Origin: Streptomyces antimycoticus
GTDB taxonomy: Bacteria > Actinomycetota > Actinomycetes > Streptomycetales > Streptomycetaceae
Reading direction: 5' to 3'
NCBI RefSeq assembly: GCF_005405925.1
Contig: NZ_BJHV01000001.1
Coordinates: 992,001 to 1,056,000, forward strand
Length of the DNA stretch: 64,000 bases
The notes beneath the pieces were generated by a model. It ran no database searches. It worked only from the letters and a program-made list of their open reading frames with translations, and was not told where the DNA came from. Shown here in pieces: positions 16,394 to 25,488 of this stretch; position 1 is the first letter of the stretch; each line of letters starts with the position of its first letter. A program made the translations under genes and the position numbers.

Positions 16394-16954
16394 TCAGGAC
16401 GGCTTGCGGGTCGCCCGCCACTCCGGTGCGAGCACCGACCAGATCTCCCTGTCCTGCCACTCGCCCCGGCGCAGATAGCTCTCCCGCAGCACACCGTCCT
16501 TCGTCATCCCCAGCCGCCGGGCCACGGCGATGCTGCCCTCGTTCGCGGCGGCGGCGATCCACTCCACGCGGTGGATGCCCCGCTCCTCGACGGCCCAGTC
16601 GATGATCACGCGGCAGGCCCGGGTCACCAGCCCCTTGCCCACCGCCGACGGCTCCAGCCAGCAACCCGCCTCCGCGGTGCCGTGGTTGACGTCCATCGTG
16701 CGGAAGAGGACTCCGCCGACCAGCTTGCCGTCCGTCCAGATGCCGTAGATCCGCCCGGCGTCGGCCGCCGCCTTGTCCGCGTATCGCTGGAGGAACGCCC
16801 GGGCCGACTCCAGGTCGGAGGCGGCGTCCGCCAGCGGGATGAACCGCCCGATGAACTCCCGTCCCCGGTCCATGTGCGTAAGGAACTCCTCGGCCTGCCA
16901 CGGCTCCAGCGGGCGCAGCTCCGCACCGTCCTCGCCCAGGGATATCGCGTACAT
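16394..16954 (-). CDS. GNAT family N-acetyltransferase (RimJ/RimL type)
   Basis: 186 residues from the ATG at 16954, chosen for the upstream GGAAGGTGA. GNAT hallmarks are ELRPLEPWQAEEFL, GVLFRTMDVNHGTAEAGCWL, VGKGLVTRACRVIIDWA (acetyl-CoA loop) and RVEWIAAAANEGSIAVARRLG, closing with REIWSVLAPEW. It resembles ribosomal-protein Ser/Ala acetyltransferases. It is divergent from the TetR gene, whose operator lies in the shared intergenic space and could affect both. Confidence 0.88.
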   Translation of the reverse strand: MYAISLGEDGAELRPLEPWQAEEFLTHMDRGREFIGRFIPLADAASDLESARAFLQRYADKAAADAGRIYGIWTDGKLVGGVLFRTMDVNHGTAEAGCWLEPSAVGKGLVTRACRVIIDWAVEERGIHRVEWIAAAANEGSIAVARRLGMTKDGVLRESYLRRGEWQDREIWSVLAPEWRATRKPS

Positions 16955-17036
16955 CGTCACCTTCCAGCGTCCGGACCAGCTCACACAGTACGGCGGGATC
17001 CTCTCACCGAGGGGGCCGTCCGCGCGCTTCAATTTG

Positions 17037-17056
17037 TACCTACTAGTATGTATGAT
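17037..17056 (+). promoter_or_regulatory. TetR-type operator overlapping a -10 element
   Basis: TACCTACTAGTATGTA (17037-17052) is a 16-nt palindrome with one mismatched pair. It overlaps TATGAT (17051-17056), which ends 7 nt before the ATG of the TetR gene. A start of transcription at or next to the ATG (leaderless mRNA) and self-repression by the TetR protein are the natural reading. Confidence 0.65.
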
Positions 17057-17063
17057 CTTGCCC

Positions 17064-17627
17064 ATGGACACCCGGGAACGACTCATCGCAAGCACCCGCG
17101 AGCTGCTGTGGGAGCGCGGCTACGTGGGCACGAGCCCGAAGGCGATCCAGGAGCGATCCGGGGCGGGCCAGGGCAGCATGTACCACCACTTCCGCGGCAA
17201 GCCCGACCTGGCGCTCGCCGCGATCACCCGCAGCGCCGAGGAGCTGAGGGGCAGGGCGGAGGCCGAGTTCAGCGCTCCCGGCACCACGGTCGAGCGGATC
17301 AGCGCCTATCTGCGGCGGGAGCGGGACGCTCTGAAGGGCTGCCCGGTCGGCCGCCTCACCCAGGACCCCGATGTGATGGCCGATCCAGACCTGCGCCGAC
17401 CGGTCGAGGAGACGTTCGCCTGGCTCACCGACCGGCTGACCGGGCTGCTGGCGGAGGGCCGGGCGAGCGGGGAGCTCGACACCGGGCTCGACCCGGCGAG
17501 CACGGCCACCGCGCTGGTCGCGGTGTTGCAGGGCGGCTATGTACTGGCCCGTGCCGCCGACTCGGTCGAAGTGTATGCCCGGGCCATGAACGGAGCGCTC
17601 GGCCTGCTCACCGCCCATGTCCGCTGA
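17064..17627 (+). CDS. TetR-family transcriptional regulator
   Basis: 187 residues. The N-terminal TetR helix-turn-helix is at about 3-48 (RERLIASTRELLWERGY, SPKAIQERSGAGQGSMYHHF, GKPDLALAAI). The C-terminal ligand domain matches the group with a conserved GCPVGRLTQDPDVM segment, often near redox or tautomerase genes. It leads a two-gene unit with the tautomerase and probably represses it from the palindrome at 17037-17052. The effector is unknown. Confidence 0.9.
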   Translation: MDTRERLIASTRELLWERGYVGTSPKAIQERSGAGQGSMYHHFRGKPDLALAAITRSAEELRGRAEAEFSAPGTTVERISAYLRRERDALKGCPVGRLTQDPDVMADPDLRRPVEETFAWLTDRLTGLLAEGRASGELDTGLDPASTATALVAVLQGGYVLARAADSVEVYARAMNGALGLLTAHVR

Positions 17628-17702
17628 GCCGGTGTCCGCCGGCCCGTGTCCGCTGAGCCCACGACCTTCCGCCAACCGACTCGCCCGAAAGAGAGCCCCG
17701 AC

Positions 17703-18089
17703 ATGCCCTTCGTTCGCATTGACGCACTGCGGGCCGACCCCGACCGGCTCGACGCGCTCGGCCGTGCCGTGCACGACGCGCTGGTGGAAACCATCGGCTT
17801 TCCGCCCAACGACCGGTTCCAGGTTCTGACCAGCCATGACGGCACCAGCGGCATGCTGCGCTACGACGACTACCTCGGGGTGCGGCGCGACGACGGCCTC
17901 GTCTACATCGCACTCACGATGCGCTCGGGGCGCACACCGGCACAGAAGCAGGCGCTGTACCGGCGGATCGCCGAGCTCGCCCAGGAGTACGCGGGGACCG
18001 AGCCGCGAAACGTCTTCATCACCCTGACCGAGAACGAGTCGGCCGACTGGTCGTTCGGCCATGGGGTGGCGCAGTACATCGACGGATGA
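17703..18089 (+). CDS. Tautomerase-family protein
   Basis: 128 residues beginning MPFVRIDAL, so Pro2 becomes the N-terminal catalytic base after Met removal, as in 4-oxalocrotonate tautomerase relatives. It is of the longer MSAD/CHCH-like type: GFPPNDRFQVL, YIALTMRSGRTPAQKQALYR, EPRNVFITLTENESADWSFG. Likely an isomerase or dehalogenase-type enzyme acting on an enol/keto acid. It follows the TetR gene by 75 nt and is probably its target. Confidence 0.85.
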   Translation: MPFVRIDALRADPDRLDALGRAVHDALVETIGFPPNDRFQVLTSHDGTSGMLRYDDYLGVRRDDGLVYIALTMRSGRTPAQKQALYRRIAELAQEYAGTEPRNVFITLTENESADWSFGHGVAQYIDG

Positions 18090-18286
18090 CCATGTCCTCC
18101 CTCTGGCCACACCGCCGGGCCACTGGACCACGCGGGGCCCGGCATGGCGGGAATCCGTTGACTTCTGTCGTTCCAGCCCCTGGGTGATCTTGTCGCGACT
18201 GCCTAGCGTGGGGCGGGCACCAGCCGCCCACGCTCGGAAGGAGACGCGGTGCCTGCCACGTTCGAAAGGGAGCCGGACACCACCCG

Positions 18287-18763
18287 ATGACCAAGATCCT
18301 GCTCTCCCTGCATGTCCTTGCCGCCATCGTCGCGATCGGCCCCGTCACCGTCGCGGCCAGCATGTTCCCGCCCGCGGCCCGCAACGCCCACGCTGCCGCA
18401 GCGGCAGCCGGCGAGGGCGAGGCCGACCTGGGAACGGTTCGGCTTCTGCACCGCATCTGCCGCGTCTACGCCAAGATGGGCCTCGCCGTGCCCGTCTTCG
18501 GATTCGCCACGGCCGCCGTGATGGGCGTCCTCAGCAGCGGCTGGCTCACCGCCTCCATCGCCCTGACGGCCGCGGCCGCCGGCGTCCTGGTCGCCTTCGT
18601 CCTGCCCCGCCAGGACGAGCTCATCGACAGTCTCGGCGGGGGCAAGGCCCTGGAGCGGACCGATACCGCCCAACTGGCCATGTTCACGGGCGCGTTCAAC
18701 CTGCTGTGGGCGACGGTGACCATTCTCATGATCGTCCGCCCGGGCTCGACCACGGGAGCCTGA
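18287..18763 (+). CDS. Small integral membrane protein (paralogue of the gene at 55000-55479)
   Basis: 158 residues with four predicted membrane helices (LLSLHVLAAIVAIGPVTVAA; MGLAVPVFGFATAAVMGVL; ASIALTAAAAGVLVAFV; FNLLWATVTILMIV). The pattern (N-terminal His, RLLHRICRVYAKMG, and the end MIVRPGSTTGA) is shared with the protein at 55000-55479, whose last eleven residues are identical. Resembles DUF2269-like proteins of unknown function. No regulator gene is adjacent, unlike the second copy. Confidence 0.75.
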   Translation: MTKILLSLHVLAAIVAIGPVTVAASMFPPAARNAHAAAAAAGEGEADLGTVRLLHRICRVYAKMGLAVPVFGFATAAVMGVLSSGWLTASIALTAAAAGVLVAFVLPRQDELIDSLGGGKALERTDTAQLAMFTGAFNLLWATVTILMIVRPGSTTGA

Positions 18764-18853
18764 CCCCGCCGGATCACCGGTGCCGACCGAAGCCGCCCCG
18801 GCGCGGGATAATGATCGAGAGCGCCAGCGCGGAAACAGGAGGCGGTGCAGGGC

Positions 18854-19909
18854 ATGCACGGTGAGTACAAGGTGCCGGGCGGCAAGCTGGTCGTCGTGGA
18901 TCTGGATGTCCAGGACGGCGTGCTGCGCGGGGTGCGGGTCGCGGGCGACTTCTTCCTGGAACCGGACGAGGCGCTGCACGCCATCGACCAGGCCCTGGAG
19001 GGCGCGCCCGCCGACGCGGACGCGCAGGCGCTCGCCGCACGCATCGAGGCGGGACTGCCCGACGGCACCGTGATGTTCGGTTTCTCCGCCGAGGCCGTGG
19101 GCATCGCGGTGCGGCGGGCGGTGGCCCGTGCCACCGACTGGACCGACTACGACTGGCAGCTGATCCACGAGGGGCCACAGGATCCGGCGCTGCACATGGC
19201 CCTGGACGAGGTGCTGACCGGCGAGGTGGCCGCCGGGCGGCGGCCGCCGACGCTCCGGGTGTGGGAGTGGGACCGTCCGGCCGTCATCATCGGCAGCTTC
19301 CAGTCACTGCGCAACGAGGTCGACCCGGCAGGCGCCGAGCGGCACGGGGTGACGGTCGTCCGGCGGATCAGCGGCGGCGGGGCGATGTTCGTCGAACCGG
19401 GCAACACCATCACGTACTCGCTGTACGTACCCCAGTCGCTCGTCTCCGGCCTGTCCTTCGCCGACAGCTACGCCTATCTGGACGACTGGGTGCTGGGCGC
19501 GCTGGGCGAGATGGGCGTCAAGGCGTGGTACCAGCCGCTGAACGACATCGCGACGGAGGCGGGGAAGGTCGGCGGGGCGGCCCAGAAGCGGATCGCGGCA
19601 CACGGCGGTGCGGTGCTGCACCACGTGACCATGTCGTACGACATCGACGCCGCCAAGATGGTGGAGGTGCTGCGCATCGGCCGGGAGAAGCTGTCCGGCA
19701 AGGGCATCGCGAGCGCCGTCAAGCGGGTGGACCCGCTGCGCCGCCAGACCGGCCTGCCGCGCCCGGCCGTCATCGACCGCATGGTGGCCTCGTTCCGCGG
19801 ACGGTACGGGCTCACGGACGGCAAGGTGACGGACGAGGAGTCGGCGACGGCGCGGCTGCTGGCGGCCGGGAAGTTCGGCTCGCCGGAATGGACATCGCGG
19901 GTGCCGTGA
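18854..19909 (+). CDS. Lipoate-protein ligase A family protein
   Basis: 351 residues from the ATG at 18854 (AGGAGG 11 nt before; a GTG at 18845 is too close). The lipoyl ligase signature is in the C-terminal two thirds: HMALDEVLTGEVAAG, VIIGSFQSL, VVRRISGGGAMFVEPGN, GKVGGAAQKRIAAHGGAVLH (the lipoyl-AMP Lys motif) and HVTMSYDID. The first 90 residues (HGEYKVPGGKLVVVDLDV and following) resemble the accessory domain that in E. coli LplA is C-terminal and in Thermoplasma is a separate LplB. It attaches lipoate or octanoate to E2 subunits or H protein. Confidence 0.87.
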   Translation: MHGEYKVPGGKLVVVDLDVQDGVLRGVRVAGDFFLEPDEALHAIDQALEGAPADADAQALAARIEAGLPDGTVMFGFSAEAVGIAVRRAVARATDWTDYDWQLIHEGPQDPALHMALDEVLTGEVAAGRRPPTLRVWEWDRPAVIIGSFQSLRNEVDPAGAERHGVTVVRRISGGGAMFVEPGNTITYSLYVPQSLVSGLSFADSYAYLDDWVLGALGEMGVKAWYQPLNDIATEAGKVGGAAQKRIAAHGGAVLHHVTMSYDIDAAKMVEVLRIGREKLSGKGIASAVKRVDPLRRQTGLPRPAVIDRMVASFRGRYGLTDGKVTDEESATARLLAAGKFGSPEWTSRVP

Positions 19910-20036
19910 CTCGAGCCACGCGCGGTGGACACGTCGGGTGCTGGCTCGCGAGCACATTAGCCGACGAACCCATCAGCGGCGCGCCGAACGAGCTGCCCTG
20001 GAATCGGCTTGGGCAACCGTCCGGTGGCAGCCGCGC

Positions 20037-21050
20037 TCAGGGCTCCTCGCGGACGACCTCGCGGGCCGGTTTGTCGCGGCGCAGCCCCAGGAAACGGGGG
20101 TGCCGCAGACGGCCTTCCGCTGTCCACTCGGTGAAGGCGATCTCGGCGACGAGTTCGGGGCGCGCCCAGTTGACGCCGGACCCGGTGGGCGGGGCGCCAC
20201 GGGTGAACGGGCAGGTGGGGGTGCGCAGCTCGGTCAGCTGTCGGGCGAGGGCTTCCAGGGTGCGGGTGTCGAAGCCGGTGCCGACCTTGCCCGCGTAGAC
20301 GAGGTCACCGTCACTGAAGTAGCCGAGGAGCAGGGCGCCGAGCCCGGGGCGGGTGCGCCGGGGATCGGTCCATCCGCCGATGACCAGCTCCTGCCGCCGC
20401 TCACACTTGAGCTTGAGCCAGTCGCGGGAGCGGCCGTGCTGGTAGGAGGAATCGACGCGCTTGGCGATCAGCCCCTCCCATCCGTGTGCGCAGGCATCGC
20501 GGTAGTAGGTCTCGCCGTCGCGGTAGCGATACGCGGTCAGACGCAGCGGATCACTCCAGGTGAGCAGGGGGCGAAGCAGGGACTTACGGCGGCGCAGCGG
20601 CAGCGCGGTGACGTCGTGGTCGCCGATGGCCTGGACGTCGAAGAGGTAGTAGTACACGGTCACGCCGGTGCGCCGGGCCTGTTCGGGGGAGCTGACGTGC
20701 ATCCGCGGCTAGAGCCGGGCGAAGCTGGTGCGTCCGTGTTCGAAGGCCACCACCTCGCCGTCGAGGACCCAATCGACCGTGGCTCGCTCCGTGAGGGCAT
20801 CGATGAGTTCGGGATAGGCGGAGGCGGCGGAGAGACCGTTGCGGCTGAACAGGTCGACGCGGCCGCCTTCGCGGACGGCGACGCAGCGCTCGCCGTCCAG
20901 CTTGCGTTCGTACAGCCAGCGCTCGTCGGAGAAGCGTTCGTGAGTGAGGGTCGCGAGCATCGGCTCGCGGCCTTCGAGCCCATGGCCGTGGGTGACGGGC
21001 CTGAGCAGTCGGCGCTCAGCGGGAGACAGGGCCCACAGTGGATCGCTCAC
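20037..21050 (-). pseudogene. ATP-dependent DNA ligase interrupted by an in-frame amber codon
   Basis: Reading from a GTG at 21050, a LigD-like ligase (MLATLTHERFSDERW, adenylation motif YERKLDGERCVAV, FSRNGLSAASAYPEL, DWVLDGEVVAFEHG) runs to a TAG at 20709-20711. It then continues in the same frame after only two further codons and an ATG (YYYLFDVQAIGDHDVTALPL, GWEGLIAKRVDSSYQHGRS, WLKLKCERRQELVIGGW) to 20037. The stop stands where relatives usually have Gln (SFARL-stop-PRMH), so CAG to TAG is the simplest explanation. Repaired, the enzyme would be about 337 residues with the nucleotidyltransferase and OB domains. It is either a true nonsense mutation or a base error. Confidence 0.87.
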
Positions 21051-21140
21051 GTCGCCGGGTTCCCTCCGTGCTCTCCGCTATCGCACCATCTCCGGGCCGT
21101 CACGACGTGATCGGCCCCGCCCGGTCATGCGCCCCGGGGG

Positions 21141-21578
21141 TCAGTTGCTGTAGACGCGCTCGGGGCGGACGAAGACCGCGGCGCGGCGCTGCTCGGCCAT
21201 CACCCGGTCGTAGGCGCCCCAGTCGTCGTGCGCGCCGCCCGCGGCGGTGAAGATCTCGCGCAGCAGCAGCCGCAGACGCTCCTGGTCGACTCCGGGGAAC
21301 GGGTCGTCGGGCCCCGCGATCTCGGTGCGGCCCTCGACGGCGGCCCAGTTCCATCCGGCACGGAAGACCAGGGTGGCCCGCGGTCGTGCCCGCAGATGGG
21401 CGAGTTTGGCGCGGCCGTAGGTGACGAAGGCGACCACCTGCTCACCGGAGACCGGATGGTCGATGATCCCGGCGTTGACCACTGATGCCTGGACCGAGCC
21501 GTCGGCGCGCGTCGTCGTCACGACCGCCAAGTGGTGGTCGGCCGCGGCGATGCGGTCCACGTCCTGAAGATCCGTCAT
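21141..21578 (-). CDS. PPOX-class F420/FMN-dependent oxidoreductase
   Basis: 145 residues from the ATG at 21578. It belongs to the split-barrel pyridoxamine-oxidase superfamily, F420-dependent group: HHLAVVTTTRADGSVQASVVNAG, VVAFVTYGRAKLAHLRARPR, TLVFRAGWNWAAVEGRTEIAG and VFVRPERVYSN. Such enzymes reduce or oxidise small molecules using F420 or flavin; the substrate is not predictable. Monocistronic by spacing. Confidence 0.85.
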   Translation of the reverse strand: MTDLQDVDRIAAADHHLAVVTTTRADGSVQASVVNAGIIDHPVSGEQVVAFVTYGRAKLAHLRARPRATLVFRAGWNWAAVEGRTEIAGPDDPFPGVDQERLRLLLREIFTAAGGAHDDWGAYDRVMAEQRRAAVFVRPERVYSN

Positions 21579-21766
21579 CGGGTGCCTTTCTCGGCGGACC
21601 GTCCGTCCAGCATGGCTTCCTCGGCACGCTACCGCACCCTGATGCGTCCGGGCCGGTGAATCCCGGACCGCGCGGGCGGGCGTGAGCTCGGCGCCGGGCC
21701 GGGGGTGTAGCGGGCTCCACCGCCGATGGGGCGGCTCGCTCTCCCGCGTGCGTCCGGCCGGTCTTC

Positions 21767-21772
21767 TAGCCT
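21767..21772 (+). promoter_or_regulatory. Probable leaderless -10 (TAGCCT)
   Basis: TAGCCT ends 7 nt before the ATG of the histidine kinase at 21780, and no ribosome site is present between. The same spacing is seen before the TetR gene (17064) and the macro-domain gene (41111). A convincing -35 is not visible. Confidence 0.45.
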
Positions 21773-21779
21773 CGTCGGC

Positions 21780-22691
21780 ATGGGGAGAACCATGCGGCAG
21801 GCGGTGCGGGCCACGGCCCTGCTGGCGTCCGCGCTCGCCTTGGCATTCGGCTCGTATCCGCGCCGTCGGCGGCCCGGCCCGACGGACAGGGAAACGGCCA
21901 CGGTCACGGCGCGGCTGGCCGAGCGGGTGGCGGAGCTGGCGGAGACCCGGGCGGGCGCCATCGCCGCGCACGGTGCCGAACTACGCCGCATCGAACGGGA
22001 GTTGCACGACGGCACCCAGGCGCGGCTGGTCTCCCTGTCCCTGCGGATCGGCCTGGCGAAGCGGGCGTACGACCGGGATCCGACGGCGGCGCGCAGGATG
22101 CTGGACGACGCGCAGAACCTGGCCGAAGAGGCGCTGACCGAGCTGCGCCAGATGGTGCGTGCCATGCATCCGCCGGTCCTCACCGACCGTGGCCTGGGCG
22201 GGGCGGTACGGGCGCTCGCCGCGAGCAGCGCGCTCGATGTCACCGTGCGGGTGGACGGTCTGGAGGACGGGACACGGGCGCCGGCGGCGGTCGAGGCGGC
22301 CGCGTACTTCGTCGTGGCGGAGGCGCTGGCGAACGTGGCGAGGCACAGTGGCGCCGACCGGGCCGAGGCCCGGCTGGCCCGCACACCGAGCGGATTGTGG
22401 GTCTCGGTGCGGGACGAGGGACGAGGTGACGCCGAGGCGGTGGCGGGTGCGTCCGGCACCGGGGAGACGGGTGGTGCCGACAGCTCCGGAGGTGGCTCCG
22501 GACTGCTCGGGATACGTCGCCGCGTCGCCGCGCTCGATGGAACAGTGACGGTGACGAGCCCGCGGGACGGGCCAACGGTCGTCACGGTCGAGCTGCCCTG
22601 CCGGTGGCGATCACCCGGAGCCCGCGTGGCCGCCGCCACTACGACGGGCAGGACGCCTCGATCAGGTCGCGCAGCTGGGAGCGGGCGGTGA
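21780..22691 (+). CDS. NarL-type sensor histidine kinase, short, no clear sensor domain
   Basis: 303 residues. One short hydrophobic segment (AVRATALLASALALAFGSY) is followed by a coiled region, the HisKA_3 dimerisation helix (RRIERELHDGTQARLVSLSL, His phosphosite), and a HATPase domain (YFVVAEALANVARHSGADRA, LWVSVRDEGRGD, SGLLGIRRRVAALDGTV). Lacks an extracellular domain, so input may be cytoplasmic or via the membrane. No response regulator is adjacent; the neighbour is a LAL regulator on the other strand, whose 3' end overlaps this gene's end by 53 nt. Confidence 0.85.
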   Translation: MGRTMRQAVRATALLASALALAFGSYPRRRRPGPTDRETATVTARLAERVAELAETRAGAIAAHGAELRRIERELHDGTQARLVSLSLRIGLAKRAYDRDPTAARRMLDDAQNLAEEALTELRQMVRAMHPPVLTDRGLGGAVRALAASSALDVTVRVDGLEDGTRAPAAVEAAAYFVVAEALANVARHSGADRAEARLARTPSGLWVSVRDEGRGDAEAVAGASGTGETGGADSSGGGSGLLGIRRRVAALDGTVTVTSPRDGPTVVTVELPCRWRSPGARVAAATTTGRTPRSGRAAGSGR

Positions 22692-25401
22692 CGCCGAGTT
22701 TGGGGAAGCTGCGGTAGAGATGCGAGCCGACGGTGCGGGGGGAGAGAAAGAGCCGTTCGCCGATCTCACGGTTGCTCAGGCCCTGTGCCGCCAGGCGGAT
22801 GATGTGCTGCTGCTGCGGGGACAGGGAGGTGAGGGCGTCCGGGCTGGTGGGGGCGGATTCGATCCCGGCGGCGCGCAGTTCGGCCTGGGTCCGGTCGATC
22901 CAGGGGCGGGCGCCGAGGCGGCGGAAGGTCTCCAGCGCGGTGTTCAGCTGGTGGCGGGCCTCGGTGATGCGGTGGCGGCGGCGCAGCCATTCGGCGTGGT
23001 CCAGCAGGAGCTGCGCGCGTTCGAAGGGCCATTGGCCGCCCGCCGGTTCGGCGAGGGCCGCGGCGAAGTGCGGCTCGGCATCTGCCGGTTCGAGCAGCGC
23101 ACGGGCGCGGTGGATCAGGATGCGCATCCGGGGCGAGGGGTCCTCGGCGAGCCGGTCGGCGATGCGCTCCACGATGGCGGCGGCCTCGGCGCCGTGGCCG
23201 GTGCGAACGGCCGCCGCGGCCAGTTCGGCGACGGCGGGGAAGGAACACGCGTAGTGGACGGGCTCGCCGTCGGCCGTGAACAGCAGGCGGAACTGTTCGT
23301 ACGCGCCGATGTGGTCTCCGTCGGCCACCGCGGCCATGCCCAGCGCCCACCGGGCCCGGACGGCGACGGCCCGGCTGCGGTGCGGGTCGACGAGGGACAG
23401 CGCGGCGGAGCCCGCGGTGCGGGCCTCGTCGGTCCGGCCGGTCAGCGCGAGGGCGGCGGCTTCGAGCGACCGTGCGGCGGCGTCGAGGTGCGGCAGCCCG
23501 GCGCCCGCGGAGTTGGTGTTCACGGCGGCGGTGCGGGCCTGGGCCCACAGCCCGTGGTCCAGATACGCCCACCCGGCCGAGCAGCCGAGCCCGATGGGCA
23601 GGGTGCCACCCAGCCGCCAGCGGTGGAGGGCGTCGTCGAAGATCCGTACCGCGAGTGCGGTCTCATCGAGCAGCCAGGCCATGGCGCCGAGCGAGATCAG
23701 CCGGGCGGGGTCGCCGTCCGCCCGCTCGACCAGCGCCGGGATCGCCGCCACCCGTTCGGACCGGTGCGCGGTGGGGTCGGTCACCGCGAGCGTCCAGGGG
23801 TCGTCCTGTGCCCGGGCCCGTACGGCGAGGCGGTATTCCTCGTCGCCCGAGTAGAACCCCGCCACCGACGCGGAGGCGAGCGCGATCCGGCGCAGCCCGG
23901 GATCCTCCGCCGCCCGCAGCAGCAGGGACAGCGCGGTGTCGTGCTCGGTGCTCAGTGTGAGCACCTGGCCCACCCGCAGCGATGCCTCGGCCGACAGCGC
24001 CGGGTCGTCGGTGAGCTCCGCGGCACCGGCGGCGAGCCGGCGCACCCAGTGCGGCTGTCCGGTGGACACCGCCGCACCCGCCGCGGCCACCAGGCGGCGG
24101 GCGCGGTCGCGGCGCCCGGGGCTCAGCTCGGCGGCACGTTCCAGCGCGGTGGTGGCGGCGGTGTATCCGCCGCGCTCCCGGGCCCTGGCCGCCGACTCCT
24201 CCAGGGCGGCGGCGATCTCCTCGTCCGGCGCCTCCGCGGCGGCGGCCAGATGCCAGGCGCGGCGGTCGGGTTCGGCGCTGAGCAGCGCGGCGAGGTCGCG
24301 GTGGGCCTGACGGCGGGCGGCCAGCGGTGCGGAGTGGTAGATCGCGGACCTGATCAGCGGATGCCGGAAGCGGGCCCGCCGGCCGTCGTGGCCGCCACCG
24401 GTGAGCCGCAGCAGTCCGGCGGCCTCGGCCGGGGCCAGCGCCTCGACCCGGCCCGCCACCGCCCGGTCGTCCGCCGCGACCAGGAGCAGCGCCTGCCGGG
24501 TGGCCTCGGGCAGGGGGTCGAGGTCGGCGGCGAAGACCCGTATCAGGCGGTCGGTGGGCGGCAGCAGCTCGCCTTCGGCGGAGTCGGCCGAGTCCGCGCC
24601 GCAGGCGCCGTTCGCCCGGGCCAGTTCGACCAGTGCCAGCGGGTTCCCGGCGGCCTGGTCGAGGATGCGCAGCCGGCCGCGGCCGGTCGGTGGATACGGC
24701 TGCCGGTCCAGCAGAAGGCCCGCGGCGGTCGCGTCCAGCGGACCCAGCGTGCGCACGGGAAAACCGGAGAACGGCGACGTGGCCCCGCCCCGGGTGCCCT
24801 CGCCCGCCAGGTCCCTGGCCGCGGCCAGCACGGCGAGGGGTTCGTCGCCGATGCGCCGGGCGGCGAAGGCGAGCAGCTCCAGCGAGCCGGCGTCGATCCA
24901 CTGCAAATCGTCGGCGACCACCAGGACGGGGGATCGCCGGGCGAGGTCGGACAGCAGGGTGAGCAGCGCGACGCCGAGCAGCAGCCGGTCGGGCGGGCCA
25001 CCGTGGCCGCTGTCGACACGGCCGGGCTCGGCCTCCGCGGGGCTGGTGTCGTGGGGATTGGTCTCCGCGGGGCCGGTCTCGTGGGGCTCGGCCTCCGCGG
25101 GGCTGGTCTCGTGGCGCTCGGCCTCCCCCAGGCCGATGGCGCCGAGCAGGGCCGACCGCTGCCGCGCCGACAGCCCGGCGGTCTCCCCCAGCACCGGCCG
25201 CAGCAGCTGGTGGAGCCCCGCGAACGTCAGGTTCGCCTCGCTCTCGCTGCCCGTCATCCGCAGCACCCGGCCCGGGTGGCGATCCGCGGCGAGGCCGAGC
25301 AGGGTGCTCTTGCCGGCACCCGGTTCGCCCGTAAGGATCAGCACACCGCTGGTCAGACCGAGTACGGCCGCGCTCTCACTCTCCCGCCCGACCATGGTCA
25401 T
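22639..25401 (-). CDS. LAL-type LuxR-family regulator (AAA+ ATPase with C-terminal HTH)
   Basis: 920 residues. The N-terminal STAND-like ATPase begins MVGRESESAAVL, with Walker A GEPGAGKSTLLGL and Walker B VLVVADDLQWID. A long helical, TPR-like middle follows, then a LuxR/GerE helix-turn-helix at the end (SPQQQHIIRLAAQGLSNREI, LFLSPRTVGSHLYRSFPKLG). Around residues 100-130 there is a short Pro/Glu/Thr repeat (TSPAEAEP, ETGPAETNP, DTSPAEAEP), apparently from in-frame duplication. Such large regulators often switch on secondary metabolism or sugar use; its targets are not evident. It is divergent from the metallo-hydrolase operon. Confidence 0.92.
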   Translation of the reverse strand: MTMVGRESESAAVLGLTSGVLILTGEPGAGKSTLLGLAADRHPGRVLRMTGSESEANLTFAGLHQLLRPVLGETAGLSARQRSALLGAIGLGEAERHETSPAEAEPHETGPAETNPHDTSPAEAEPGRVDSGHGGPPDRLLLGVALLTLLSDLARRSPVLVVADDLQWIDAGSLELLAFAARRIGDEPLAVLAAARDLAGEGTRGGATSPFSGFPVRTLGPLDATAAGLLLDRQPYPPTGRGRLRILDQAAGNPLALVELARANGACGADSADSAEGELLPPTDRLIRVFAADLDPLPEATRQALLLVAADDRAVAGRVEALAPAEAAGLLRLTGGGHDGRRARFRHPLIRSAIYHSAPLAARRQAHRDLAALLSAEPDRRAWHLAAAAEAPDEEIAAALEESAARARERGGYTAATTALERAAELSPGRRDRARRLVAAAGAAVSTGQPHWVRRLAAGAAELTDDPALSAEASLRVGQVLTLSTEHDTALSLLLRAAEDPGLRRIALASASVAGFYSGDEEYRLAVRARAQDDPWTLAVTDPTAHRSERVAAIPALVERADGDPARLISLGAMAWLLDETALAVRIFDDALHRWRLGGTLPIGLGCSAGWAYLDHGLWAQARTAAVNTNSAGAGLPHLDAAARSLEAAALALTGRTDEARTAGSAALSLVDPHRSRAVAVRARWALGMAAVADGDHIGAYEQFRLLFTADGEPVHYACSFPAVAELAAAAVRTGHGAEAAAIVERIADRLAEDPSPRMRILIHRARALLEPADAEPHFAAALAEPAGGQWPFERAQLLLDHAEWLRRRHRITEARHQLNTALETFRRLGARPWIDRTQAELRAAGIESAPTSPDALTSLSPQQQHIIRLAAQGLSNREIGERLFLSPRTVGSHLYRSFPKLGVTARSQLRDLIEASCPS

Positions 25402-25414
25402 CCCTCGACTCTAA

Positions 25415-25442
25415 CCCGTGGTGCAGTAGCCCGTGGTGCAGT
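25415..25442. repeat. Direct repeat CCCGTGGTGCAGT x2 in a divergent promoter region
   Basis: Two identical 13-nt copies (25415-25427, 25430-25442) with a 15-nt period lie between the LAL regulator start and the metallo-hydrolase gene. A 15-nt spacing is unusual for a dimer on one face of DNA; it may equally be a slippage duplication. Confidence 0.55.
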
Positions 25443-25488
25443 CACATGACGGATACCGCCGACGCCCGCCGACGCACAGGCTGGACTC

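Noticed and set aside
25021..25135. Separate repeat-protein gene in the GGCCTCCGCGGGG-type repeats inside the LAL gene
   Set aside because: The repeats keep the LAL reading frame and only add a Pro/Glu/Thr-rich linker.
22720..25449. Plus-strand open frame of about 909 codons opposite the LAL regulator
   Set aside because: Antisense shadow produced by high GC at third positions; composition is Gly/Arg/Gln-rich with no domain, while the opposite strand has full ATPase and HTH motifs.
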